Of a stretch of 64,000 nt of DNA, positions 52,490 through 63,545 are shown one piece after another. The stretch is from Asterias amurensis. Its lineage: Eukaryota; Echinodermata; Asteroidea; Forcipulatida; Asteriidae. Position 1 is the first letter of the stretch. Every line of letters starts with the position of its first letter. A model generated the notes under the pieces. That model was not told where the DNA came from, did not search any database, and saw only the letters and a program-made list of their open reading frames with translations. The stretch spans positions 13,204,501 through 13,268,500 of the forward strand of contig NC_092650.1 of assembly GCF_032118995.1 (NCBI RefSeq). Direction: 5' to 3'. Both the position numbers and the translations under genes were made by a program.

Positions 52490-52720
52490 TGGCCCGACGT
52501 TTCGACCGAAACAAAGTTTTCCTCAAGAGAAAGACTCTGCTAGGGTCGAAACGTCGGGCCAATAAATATTGAATATCTAGAATTGCAAGGGTCGTGGGTT
52601 CGAATCCCACCCGAGTAACATGCCTGTGATATTTTTTCACAGTACTCGGGAAAGTACTGAGTATATACAGTGCTAACACACATCGGTGTATGGGTAAAAA
52701 CCAAAATTAATAAATATTTG
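52490..52720 (+). mobile_element. CGACGTTTCGACC/GGTCGAAACGTCG hairpin fused to a 5'-truncated S2 SINE
   Basis: GGCCCGACGTTTCGACC (52491-52507) pairs with GGTCGAAACGTCGGGCC (52543-52560) around a loop containing TCCTCAAGAGAAAGACTCTG. The S2 sequence starts directly afterwards at TAGAATTGCAAGGGTCGTGG and runs through B box, body and tail to about 52715. Confidence 0.72.
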
Positions 52721-53658
52721 ATTTGGGTTTTTAAATTATAGTTATAAGATGCATCTGTAAGGAATCGTGTGTGTGCGTGTGTGGGGAGATTGGGGGGGGG
52801 GGCTGCACCTCGGCCAGAAAAAAAAATTGTGTTAGAATAGCCAGCCAGTTGTAAAGAGATATGGAGACTGGGAGTCATAACGTTCAATGCGTATAAACTG
52901 CCATAATTCATGTTTCATCTTCAATGCACAAATCGGATCACAACCTTTTGCACAGGTGCTCCTTGGTTTTAGCAGCGGCGCGGCGGCGCTGTACTGCTCA
53001 AAAACATTGGGAACAAGGATGATCCTAACTGTTGAATGGGAAATGCTATCCCCCAATGGGCAAATAAGTCTTTTTGATCGCCGGTGCGGATGGGAGTAAT
53101 AGTGAATGTCACGTGAAGTAAGTTCCACCAATCAAATGACAAGGATCTGTAGGTATGTTAGTTATATAAAACAAAATAAGAAACGAGTTTCCACAGAGGG
53201 TTTTGAAGGTAATCGTTGCATTTTTTGTTTTTACTTGTTGAGTCAAATGTCTGACCTTTACTTTACTATTTATGGCAGATATTTCATTGGACATGAACCT
53301 GCGACCTTCGGATTAACGCTCTAACAACTGAGCAACCTTTTATGGCGGTGTGTCAATATCTATGTTCGGGGCCGGTCATGTCAGTCGCGCTAGAAGCCAC
53401 TCAACCTGGAAACTGCTGAAATAGTTTAATTTGATGTGTATTTAAAGGCTTCGGGTTATCGTTCACCAGTAACCGAGTCTGTGGGTCTAGGTCTACAGGT
53501 CAATTTGACCTGCTTAGAACTCATTCGGTGACGCAGAACAGAATTTAATTTTATTATCAGCAACCCAGATATAACTGTGTCTTGCCATAAGTGTTAAGTT
53601 AGTCTGTGAACCAAGATTCAGGCTGATATTGACTCTAATAAATGGACTTTATCGTCCG

Positions 53659-53741
53659 GGTTTACGCAAAATGGGCAACCAATTCAAAGGTTTACGCAAA
53701 ATGGGCAACCAATTCAAAGGTTTACGCAAAATGGGCAAATT
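53659..53741. repeat. 30-bp tandem repeat, about 2.7 copies
   Basis: GGTTTACGCAAAATGGGCAA is the start of each unit, at 53659, 53689 and 53719. The copies are identical until the last unit breaks off, which implies a recent duplication. Confidence 0.9.
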
Positions 53742-53764
53742 CATGACCTGATGCAGTTCTGTTG

Positions 53765-54105
53765 TTATTTGTAACCGTTTGTTTTAAAATGCATATAGGT
53801 AGAAAGATGCTGTAAAAGAAGAATACAATGATCCACACAAACATGCCTTGAAATTGCACGGTTTTCCTTTTCACCTCGTCGACTATCACGGTCGGTCATT
53901 TATGGGAGTCAAAAATTTGACTCCCATAAATGGCCGACCGTGTTAGTCGACAAGGTAAAAGGAAAACCGTGCAGTTTTGAGTGATACTTGTGTGGATCAT
54001 TGTATTCTACTTCTAAAATATCTTTATAATCATGTGGATTCTATAACAAACGGTTACAAACGCTTTTCAAAGACCAGCTCGACCGATCCAAGGCAACGTG
54101 TTCCT
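53765..54105. mobile_element. Family B MITE, left end truncated
   Basis: It begins inside the element (TTGTAACCGTTTGTTTTAAAATGC) and ends CCAAGGCAACGTGTTCCTTTA. The centre is CCATAAATGGCCGACCGTGT with its complement. Confidence 0.83.
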
Positions 54106-54492
54106 TTATCGTGTACCCTCACCCTCCATGGTCTGCCTATATGTTCCGCAATACAGGTGTGTCAGTGGTAGTTTCTATACAGCTCTATATGATGCGATCA
54201 AGCTATAAACTATAGACGTTTGTCGAAAATGTCAGTATGGACGGACAAGCCAACACCAGGGGTGAAATTTTCCAAAATGTTTTGTTTACTTGTACATTTA
54301 AAATGTCAAAATATAATATATTATGTTTTAAATTGAAACTTATAAACAACATCAAGAATAGCATTGAAATCAAATGTGCCAATGTATTGTCAATAAACAA
54401 CTCGACATTAGAGCCTATTTTCTTGCGCATTTCTTGGCGTTTCTACTTCCACAACTTTTGAACCAAAGGTGGTATCAACGTGGGGTTTTAGT

Positions 54493-54631
54493 GGGTGCGT
54501 TCGTTTAGCTTCCCTTGGTCTACCCCGGTTTGTGGCGGTATTTGTTTTCCAGGACGAACGTGTGCAGATAATTACCCACGTTTGTCCTGGAAAAAAAAAC
54601 CGCCACACACCGGGGTCGAACGAACGCACCC
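54493..54631. mobile_element. MITE with GGGTGCGTTCG termini and AGT target duplication (family K)
   Basis: GGGTGCGTTCGTTTAGCTT at the left, GTCGAACGAACGCACCC at the right, AGT directly outside both ends (54490-54492 and 54632-54634). The inner arms GGCGGTATTTGTTTTCCAGG / CCTGGAAAAAAAAACCGCC give an almost complete hairpin of 139 bp. Confidence 0.88.
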
Positions 54632-54639
54632 AGTATAGA

Positions 54640-55315
54640 TTGTGCTCCTTTCAAATCTATTATTATTTAAAAAAGGTACAAATTGCCAGGGTCGACAAAC
54701 GACTCATTGCTTGATTGCATTACAATTTGGAACCTTTAAACCGTTAATGATACTATTACTGCTGATGAAAACCATACTAGTAGTGTCCAGTGCCTTTAAA
54801 GATGCTATGTCAAATTTTTGGCCGATTTGACCCGAAGCTTTTGATTTAAAATTCAATAGGTATTTTGAGGGGGTCGAGCAAGCTTCCATTTGTGCCATTG
54901 CTCGAAAAAGTCCGCCAATTATTAGTAGCTGTGAAATAAAGTGCTAAAAATTAGTTTTTGTCGGGATCCCGACAATATATCACGTGACCAATTCTTATGT
55001 GTTTTATAAGAAACGTTTTAAATTGTTGTCATATGATGGTTCCTGACCATTAAAAGTAAAAGTTAAACTTTTTTTCGTTAGAGCGTGTGATACTCTGTGA
55101 ATTACCATTCACTCAAAACAATCTATTTTTTAATGTTTGGGGCCAAAAATCTGACATAACATCTTTAAGAAGTACAGGCAGATTTGGGCAATAAAATTAA
55201 CATTATCATATAGCATTATATTTAAATTTTGCATCTAAAGAATATCATTCGCTTTTGCCCTTCCACCGAAACAAAAAAACGATTATTAATTATTAAAACG
55301 TAATTATAATAAAGA
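54640..55315. other. Intergenic stretch with a lone family A end
   Basis: AGTAGTGTCCAGTGCCT then TTAA at about 54779-54799 is an isolated family A terminus. The rest is AT-rich and unassigned. Confidence 0.45.
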
Positions 55316-55317
55316 AA

Positions 55318-55445
55318 GGTTTGCGGTAACACCATGTAATGACTATCTCTAATGAGTTGGGGTGGTTCTGAAAAGAACCGTTGGTTTCAACTGGACGTTT
55401 CGATCAGTATGCTCTGATCGTCTTCCGGAGAAATCTTGACTCAGA
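55318..55445. mobile_element. Family P element, single arm with hammerhead-like hairpin
   Basis: GGTTTGCGGTAACACCATGT through GGTTCTGAAAAGAACCGTTG matches the left arm at 40914. It continues without the second arm into GGACGTTTCGATCAGTATGC..TCTGATCGTCTTCCGG. On the minus strand that is GACGATCAG..CTGATCGAAACGT, the same hairpin theme as 8684-8716. Confidence 0.75.
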
Positions 55446-55449
55446 TGCT

Positions 55450-56650
55450 GCATGCTGCTTAAGTACTGTGGAGGTGGATTGGTGATGCACGAAGGCGGGA
55501 AATAAAGGCGGTAATTATAATAAACAAACAACCGCCAGACAGAGACAAACAAACAAATACATATCGCCTCCAGACACAGAACAAAATAAAACAGACGTCA
55601 GAACACAATACACAAAATGCATGTACAAACAATCACAAAACATACACAAAAGCATTCCAAACTGACCGTGGCACAAGGTACCATGGTGATCGATTATAAC
55701 AACTCCGTGGTGGTAAAAATTGGCGCTTAATTAAAAATAATAATGGTTTTAGAGGTGGTGGCAACGAAAAGGTCTGATTAGGATTTATAGGATGGTGATG
55801 AAGATGTGGTGAAGCTGATAATTCATTGTTGTCAATGCTGACAATGGAGACGTCCATGGTGGTTTATATGGTTTATATGGTGAAGTTATCACACGGATAT
55901 TGCGGTGGCAATGGTGATGGAGAACTGCCAAGATGGTGATGATGTGGCGGTCATAAAAAATGATTGTCATAATAGTGAACGATACTCATAATGACAACAA
56001 CAACCCAAACACCAGAGGCGTTCTATACTCTGTCCTCACACAAGCATAATTTCCCCCATTGTCTGTAGTTTAGAGTATTGCTTGGCAGTAAACGATATGC
56101 CAAAGGCACGTGCCTAAACTGACACAAATGCCATGTGATAACCCGTCTGTTGGTAGCCCGTGTGTGCATTCATATCAGTCAGTACACTCGCACGTTTCTC
56201 TACATCATCCAGATGCTGCCTTGGGCAACACTGCGTCCCTTTTTCTACACAGTCGACCTGCTCCTGCCAAAGACGGACGAGAGGCATCCACGGGAGTTTT
56301 AAACGCGGTAAAATGGACGAGAAATACTGGAGAATAGACACTAAACAGAAGTAACCCAGGAGATGTGCACAACAGTCATGTTGTTTTCTTAGAGTGTTGT
56401 GAAGGTGCAGTATCTGGTGCAAAAATGACTGTCTGTGATAATCCATCTAGAACTCTGAGCAGCAGCATCGGTAGCGGCGATGTATGCCGTGACGTTGTCA
56501 TGCCAATCAACAAGACAGTATAGTCGTAGTATGCACCACACCTTGCTATATACGTGCCCCTCGCCATACGGACGGCTGTGTGTACAGCAACCAAACTCAT
56601 TTACTCAGCATTTACGTCACAGGACAACCCTACGATATATCAACGCGCGT
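55450..56650. other. Sequence upstream of the G-alpha gene
   Basis: It contains a purine-rich TGGTGATGG-type low-complexity tract on the plus strand at about 55745-55945. GC content rises steadily towards 56500-56770, as expected of a promoter and 5' UTR. No TATA box or other gene was identified. Confidence 0.4.
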
Positions 56651-56770
56651 TGGACAGGCTAGCTAGACGTCACAGGGCTGACTAACAGCGGCTCGTACTG
56701 GACAAAATACGGCCCGAATTCGCTGGCTGTTTCTTGCATACGATTTGTTCTGTGCCTCACCCTAAACAAG

Positions 56771-57376
56771 ATGGGCTGTACTATGAGTGCGGAAGATCGG
56801 GAGGCCGCCGAGAAAAGCCGGCAAATTGACAAGACTCTAAAAGATGACGGGTTGCAAGCAGCCAAGGATGTTAAGCTACTACTACTGGGTGAGTTGACAA
56901 ACCTACCCGCAAATCAACCCGGACCTCACACGCTCTGTATATTCATGCAATGATTTGAGCACATCGCGGTATTCACTTGTTAGTCTTCACGACGTAGATA
57001 TATATTTTTTGTATATCACGTTGTGATATACAAGACTCTCTTTCAGCCACCTGGCTAATTGTCCATATTGCATTGTTGCTCAAGTGGGCTTGTCATTTTT
57101 CTTGTATGATGCATTGTGTTGTCAAGTGTTCTAGTCACCACTAAGGATGTTGCAGCCCATTCGAAGCCACGGGATTTGAGTGATTTGCTTTGCCATTGCA
57201 AGCAAGGATGTTTACAAGTGGTCGCGAGTATTATAATGGCCTGCACGGCCGTCAGTCAAATTCGTTCGCTCCATTAACATTTTACCTCATTATGGGGCCG
57301 GGGTCTAAAACCCGTTTCTTATTCGTTCCACAGGTGCCGGGGAATCGGGGAAAAGCACAATCGTCAAACAAATGAA
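56771..57376 (+). CDS. GNAO1: G-protein alpha subunit, Go type, first two coding exons (partial)
   Basis: Exon 1 (56771-56888) and exon 2 (57334-57376) join through GTGAGT..CAG in phase 1. They encode 53 residues plus two bases, and the next donor at 57377 is GTAAGT. The product starts [20 protein letters not shown], with G2 and C3 for N-myristoylation and palmitoylation. [20 protein letters not shown] follows, the P-loop (G1) at residues 40-48. The intron splitting [12 protein letters not shown] falls at the position usual for Gi/o genes. [10 protein letters not shown] and a nearby MGCTMS favour Go over Gi, where AAREVKLLLL is usual. Go couples heptahelical receptors to Ca and K channels through beta-gamma release in neurons. 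The remaining exons lie beyond the right edge. Gi is the alternative. Confidence 0.92.
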
Positions 57377-59640
57377 GTAAGTCAGAGTCCATTTCTAAAA
57401 AATGTGTATACAAAAAACAATACCCAGGAGTAAAATATCTGTATGAATGATTGAAACGTGAGTCTAGTTGATAAGTATTATTATTACGCTTTTACATGTT
57501 AGAGCGGGTTGTGTTGTAGATAAGACACATTGGCCAGCGCCCCTCCCTCCAACTGGTGCCCGCGAGCAAGAAAACGGGTCAAGCTCGCTAGGCTGACACG
57601 ATCAGCGGAAACCCAACAATGGCGACCTATGCCAAAGATAGTCTTCAATTGAGGGTGAAAGAGCTGTCATGCTGTGTTCAGTGTGTCGCCGGCTTCGTGT
57701 TCATATTTTGTTGTTCTGCCATCAGTATATGAGGTTTCTCATCTGAGAGTGCATAAATTAATTCAGCTACATCATCGTATAACACTAGTGTTAAACAAAC
57801 ACCTAAAAACCACAACGCTATTTTTTTCATAAAATACACATACATCCTTACGGATCAGGTCTAAAGGGTCTTACATTGAGAGACCTAGAGTGTTCCTTTT
57901 CAAAACAAAAGAACTTCCTTGTGGGGTCTATTGTTCCAATTGAGATTGCATAGTGCTATGTTGTTGTCAGGACCCCACAAGTTCCAGTGTGTAAGGACAC
58001 TAAGCTCTGTGTTGGTCACTATGTGGACACTGATTTTGTTTCGTACATTTTAAGGAAAATCCTATTCTTCGCACTGTTAGAAAAAAAAACTGTGTGGACT
58101 GTAGGCGTGTGAAAGTCCACAGAGTGTTTCAAGTGCCTACATTTATGTGGACCGGTTTTGTATGTAGCTTTAATACACACGAAGCTATGGCTAGTAGTAG
58201 ACTACATGCATCATGCCTACATGCATCCATACACTCTTTCAGCCTATAATCTTTCACTTCATCGTGAAATCAATGACGTTTCCACCACGGCATTCTCATA
58301 ATACCATTTCCTTCCTTCGTTTATTATTATGCCACGGTTTTCCGATATTACATTTCCTTGTGTTCATGGCATACACCGATCGTTTGCATACATGACGACC
58401 AGCCTAGTTATTTACCATACAACCATGATATCTGACCTAGGGACTACTATATTCATCCTATCCAAATGATTAGCAATTTCTATACCTAATCAGATAATTG
58501 GCAAATTGCCCTTTGTACGTTGACCTAAAATATGATAATACATTTTTTGTTGTATAAGGTGAAATAATTGACGTGATGCAGTACAATAATAACAGATGAG
58601 CTAGAATTTGGGATTGATTTGATTATCTGAAAGACTGTATAAACCTGTATAACGGTGCAGCCATCTTGAACTACTCCCATTGATATCAATGTTACCAAAC
58701 CGAGGCTGGAAGAACAAAATAGTCTGGTTCTTAATTGCGAAATGATTATTAGCATTCATTATCATATTCGATACGAGGAACATGACCAAGATGGAGGCAG
58801 CATGATAAAGGTCTATTGTGATATGGGTTACCTTTCCATCAAACCTCTGTTTTTTTCCGATCAACCCAAACGTGACATACTGACACAATACCGTGGGACT
58901 TTAAGTTGAATCCAGTTTTTTTTTCATATGCGAGAACGTGAAATGCATTTCATGTCGCTATCATTATGTCTGCCTCATTATAATTACTCGTGCAATTCGT
59001 GCCAGAAACTACATGCAGGCGGGTTCAATAGAGATTGCGAGTCAGCTTGAAAATGAAAACATTTCCGTGTATACGATGACCTGTTTATTTCAAATTACGT
59101 ATTGACATTGCATAAGTGAATGAATTTCACACAGGATGTATTTTTGGCCTAAGGCTTGGCGTTGTAAAACTGTCTTCAACTATACCATTTGTATATGTCA
59201 ATGGCTTTTACGGGTTTAAAAATAAATTCAATATTGAATCATTTTGTCAAGTTTTAAATTCATCTGCACTAGTGCAGCTTTTGTTGAAGACTTGTAATTC
59301 AGTAAAATATTTCTTTAGAAAAAAACAAACAATTTCATCTTGGAAAACAAGTTTGGAATGTTGTGCACTTTAAGATTTTATATTCCTGATAACAAAAAAC
59401 AACATTTACATTCACCCTTTGTACATGTACACTGTAGTGTTAAGTCTTGATTTAAACCTAGAGTAAAATTAGCGAGTCATAAAAGCCAGTGTGCCATTTG
59501 AGTATTAAAAATGATTTATTTTATCTTAGAGAAAAACCAATGAATAATTGTGAATGATTGTTAGCACTTTGAAATATCTATATTTCTTGCAAGGAGCCTA
59601 ACTATAGTGCGAATAGCAAGTCTGCCCAGTTAAATGGTCT
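57377..59640. other. Start of G-alpha intron 2, mostly unassigned
   Basis: No third G-alpha exon (IIHEDG-type sequence) was found. A short repeat at 58650-58815 is shared with 38860-38965. The rest is AT-rich with no supported feature. Confidence 0.5.
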
Positions 59641-59642
59641 AT

Positions 59643-60002
59643 GTACTTTTTGTAGGACAAAAAACACAATGTCCATAGATTTACATTAAACTTACACAGT
59701 TTGAAGATAATGATATTAGAAAGCTTCCCTGACACTATTAGTTGCTGAGGTGCTGTAGTCTCTGAGAAATGGGTAAAACAATGTCATGAAAATAATTTTT
59801 GTTTCAGTGATCAAGAGACGAATTTTGTAATTTTGAACATGTAAGAACATATTTTCATGACATTGTTTTACTAAATTTAAAAAAAAACTACAGCACCTCA
59901 GCAACTAATATTTTAAGCTACGCTTTCTACTATCTTTATCTTCAAACTGTGTATGTTTAATGTAAATCTGTGGACATTGTGTTTTGCGTTACAAAAAGTA
60001 CC
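59643..60002. mobile_element. Fold-back repeat, family C
   Basis: TACTTTTTGTAGGACAAAAAACACAATGTCC at the left is mirrored by GGACATTGTGTTTTGCGTTACAAAAAGTA at the right. The GAAAGCTT..AGGTGCTGTAGT / ACTACAGCACCT arms match the other two copies. It lies in G-alpha intron 2. Confidence 0.85.
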
Positions 60003-60004
60003 CG

Positions 60005-61500
60005 GGCGAATCCTTTGACCAATGTTCGTCATTAATAAAATGCACCCAACCGTCACATTATTACGAACCATAGTATTAAATACAAACCTTTATGAAATGA
60101 AAGTCATAAATGATGTAAGATAATTTGAGACAATCTTGGTTTATATAGCAGAGTGCATTAGTTCCAGTCAATGGGGAATCCATCGAATGTTACCAAATGT
60201 TTTATGTAAAATATTACCCGAATTATTGACAGCCATATTTTGCACATACACAGAAAGATTTCAGTTACCAGTTTTGTAGTGAGTGCATCAGGATACAACT
60301 TGAACACCTTTTCATGTAGTCGAAAATTGAGTAATTTGAAGAAAGCCACTTCCTTTTATTCCAGTGACATGTTTTATTTATCGAGAAAGTAAACATCGAG
60401 TGAGAAACTTTTATTTTTAGTAAACGTATCCAATGTTTTTAGAAGTTAAGTCAGATTCTTTGGGGTGTTTGGACTCGTAAATTGATATCAAAATTTGAAA
60501 AAGCTAGTTAATATTCGAGATAGGTGTAAGCGTTATTATATAAAGGTATTGCACAAGCAAATCCTCACACGATTAGTGGTAGTTTATAGTTATCGGGATC
60601 TCGACATTAATTAACGTCGATCATCAGTCAAACCCTTTTTGCATGTGCCATGTATTCTGTGCAGTGTCTGTGATACAAAAGTATTTGTATGCTTTTCGTT
60701 TTGAAACAAAAGCATCATCTTGTAAAAATCGGGCAAAATATTTTAACAAATCGGCGAAAATTATAAAATGCAACTTTAATAACCAGAGTGTATAAAGAAC
60801 AAATATAAATGTGAAAGTCTCAGATTATGTAAACATCTTATCTTCCCGTCGTTTTCCATGCACTTAGGCCAATACAGATATTGCACTTCCTCATAGCTTT
60901 ATAAAGGAGTATTTTTGGTGGGAACGAAATTGTTCAACATGGCACAAGTTAGGCCTGTTGGTAAATTTAGTTGGCGACTGCAATAATTGTTGCAGTTCAC
61001 CATTGGAGCTATATCTGCTTTTTACGATGAGGTATTCTGAAATAACAAGTTCGTCTGTACTTTACTGCTGCTGTTCTGGCCAGACGTTTACAATTCATCA
61101 TGCAGGTCACAGTGGTTATTTATAAAATAACCTTGGGTTTATGTTATTATGCACATCTATTACACGAATGTTCATGAAGTATACAACATCACCTGGACAC
61201 AATCATCTGGACACAATGTTACACACTCGTCTAATATTACCTCACATCAATCAACATAATGTTTGCGAATGATGTTATTTTCATAAAACACATCACCAAC
61301 TTAACACATTGGAAAGACATTCATAGCTTTGGGGAAATATAAGTGTAGCTAGACTGCAATTGGACCTCAATAGCTAAGTGGGAGAAACATATGGATTTCC
61401 TTGCTGTGGAGAATTATCAGTCTCAAATTTGAGTGATAATTCACATTAACAGATGCATTTTTGCAGGCTCGATATCCCAAATCAACAAACGTCTAAGCTA
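60005..61500. other. G-alpha intron 2, nothing recognised
   Basis: AT-rich sequence without supported coding, RNA or repeat features. Confidence 0.45.
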
Positions 61501-62214
61501 GTTCAATACCCAGCACACGCACACACATCTCTTAAAGTTAGTTCCATATTTGTTCATTGACCTCAAGATCATAACCTCCTCCCCATATTTGCACGTTGAC
61601 CTGACAAGAAGATCATGACCGCATCCCCGTAACGTAATTGACCTCAATATCAGAGCATCCTTTCCATATTGCCAATTGACCTCAAAAGCAGACCCTCTTC
61701 ATAAACTCCCCATTGACCTCAAAATTTAGAAATTGCACATTGACCTCACTATTACAGCCCTTCCATTATTGACCTTAAGACTAGAACCTTTTTGCGCTGC
61801 TGCCCTTTGACCTCCAGATCGGAACCACAATTCACTATGGCATACTGGCCTCGATATCAGAACCACCTCATGTTGTACATTGACCTGAAGAGCATGACCT
61901 CATATTAAATATTGAACTGAAGACTAGAATCTCCTCCCCGTGTTGCCAGTCGACGCCAAGATCATGTATCCGATGCCCATTTACCCTCAAGATCCCAATC
62001 TCGTCCCCATTGCCAGTTGTCCTCAAGATCAGAAAAAAAGGCATGCTGACCCCAATATCAGAACCTCCTTGTTTCGCCATTTGACCTCAAGATCACGAAC
62101 TCCTCCCTATATTTTCCATTGTCCGCAAAATGAAAAGAATCATTCGATTATAATCTCCTTGCCATAGGCACATTACCCATTAGCCTCAAGTTAAAAACCT
62201 CTGCCCTTACCCAT

Positions 62215-63115
62215 TTACCTCAACATCGAAACCTCTGCCCATAATTATTACCCATTGGCCTCAACATCGAAACCTCTGCCCATATTACCCATTGACCTCA
62301 AAATCAAAACCTCTGCCCATATTACCCGTTGACCTCAGCATCAAAACCTCTGCCCATATTACCCATTGACCTCAAAATCAAAACCTCTGCCCATATTACC
62401 CGTTGACCTCAACATCAAAACCTCTGCCCATATTACCCATTGACCTCAACATCGAAACCTCTGCCCATATTACCCGTTGACCTCAGCATCAAAACCTCTG
62501 CCCATATTACCCATTGACCTCAACATCGAAACCTCTGCCCATCTTACCCATTGACCTCAACATCGAAACCTCTGCCCATATTACCCATTGACCTCAAAAT
62601 CAAAACCTCTGCCCATATTACTCGTTGACCTCTACATCAAAACCTCTGCCCATATTACCCATTGACCTCAAAATCAAAACCTCTGCCCATATTACCCGTT
62701 GACCTCAGCATCAAAACCTCTGCCCATATTACCCATTGACCTCAACATCGAAACCTCTGCCCATCTTACCCATTGACCTCAACATCGAAACCTCTGCCCA
62801 TATTACCCATTGACCTCTACATCAAAACCTCTGCCCATATTACCCATTGACCTCAACATCGAAACCTCTGCCCATATTACCCGTTGACCTCAGCATCAAA
62901 ACCTCTGCCCATATTACCCATTGACCTCAACATCGAAACCTCTGCCCATCTTACCCATTGACCTCAACATCGAAACCTCTGCCCATATTACCCGTTGACC
63001 TCAGCATCAAAACCTCTGCCCATATTACCCATTGACCTCAACATCGAAACCTCTGCCCATATTACCCGTTGACCTCAACATCGAAACCTCTGACCATATT
63101 ACCCAATGACCTCAA
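62215..63115. repeat. 37-bp minisatellite, about 24 units
   Basis: The unit starts TTGACCTCAACATCGAAACC and continues CTCTGCCCATATTACCC. Unit starts fall exactly every 37 bp from 62255 (62292, 62329, 62366 ... 63069, 63106) with no indel. Units differ at a few sites (AACATCG, AAAATCA, AGCATCA, TACATCA; CATATT or CATCTT), and the variants form a partial higher-order pattern. It is intronic in the G-alpha gene. Confidence 0.95.
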
Positions 63116-63412
63116 CATTTACCTCTATTGACACACAAGGGAATCTCTCGGAATCTCCTTCCGGTGTTGCCATTGACCTCAAGATCCAGAACTTTCACCT
63201 ATTTCCCAGATACAAAACCTCGCCTTTGTACCTTAAATTGAGAGAAACACGACTTCGTACGAGGTTCGTAATCGGTCTGATTCCATTGTTGTTAATCTTT
63301 GTATAGTTTTAAGCTACTGTTAATGCTTGTAATGTTTAATAACGGTTTTGTATTTTAGATTTTAGACCTAATTGCAGCTTTAATATTCAGCAATTTTATT
63401 TACTGCCCAGGG

Positions 63413-63545
63413 AGACTTTGGAACGCTAGGTGGCAGCATACTTACCAGGAAAATGTCAATTGTTTATGTAGTTCTAAGCATGCGCACATTATCGAGAACA
63501 ATGTATCTACCTGGTAAGTCTGCTGCCAGCTAGTGTCCAAAAGAT
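63413..63545. mobile_element. Fold-back repeat, family I
   Basis: AGGTGGCAGCATACTTACCAGG at the left is mirrored by CCTGGTAAGTCTGCTGCCAG at the right around AAGCATGCGCAC. It matches 17050-17195 in reverse-symmetric layout and splits the decayed minisatellite flank. Confidence 0.72.

Noticed and set aside
56659..56865. Minus-strand frame opposite G-alpha exon 1
   Set aside because: It is antisense to an unmistakable coding exon and has no family resemblance.
62215..63115. CRISPR-like array
   Set aside because: Units are contiguous with no unique spacers, in a clearly eukaryotic intron. It is a minisatellite.
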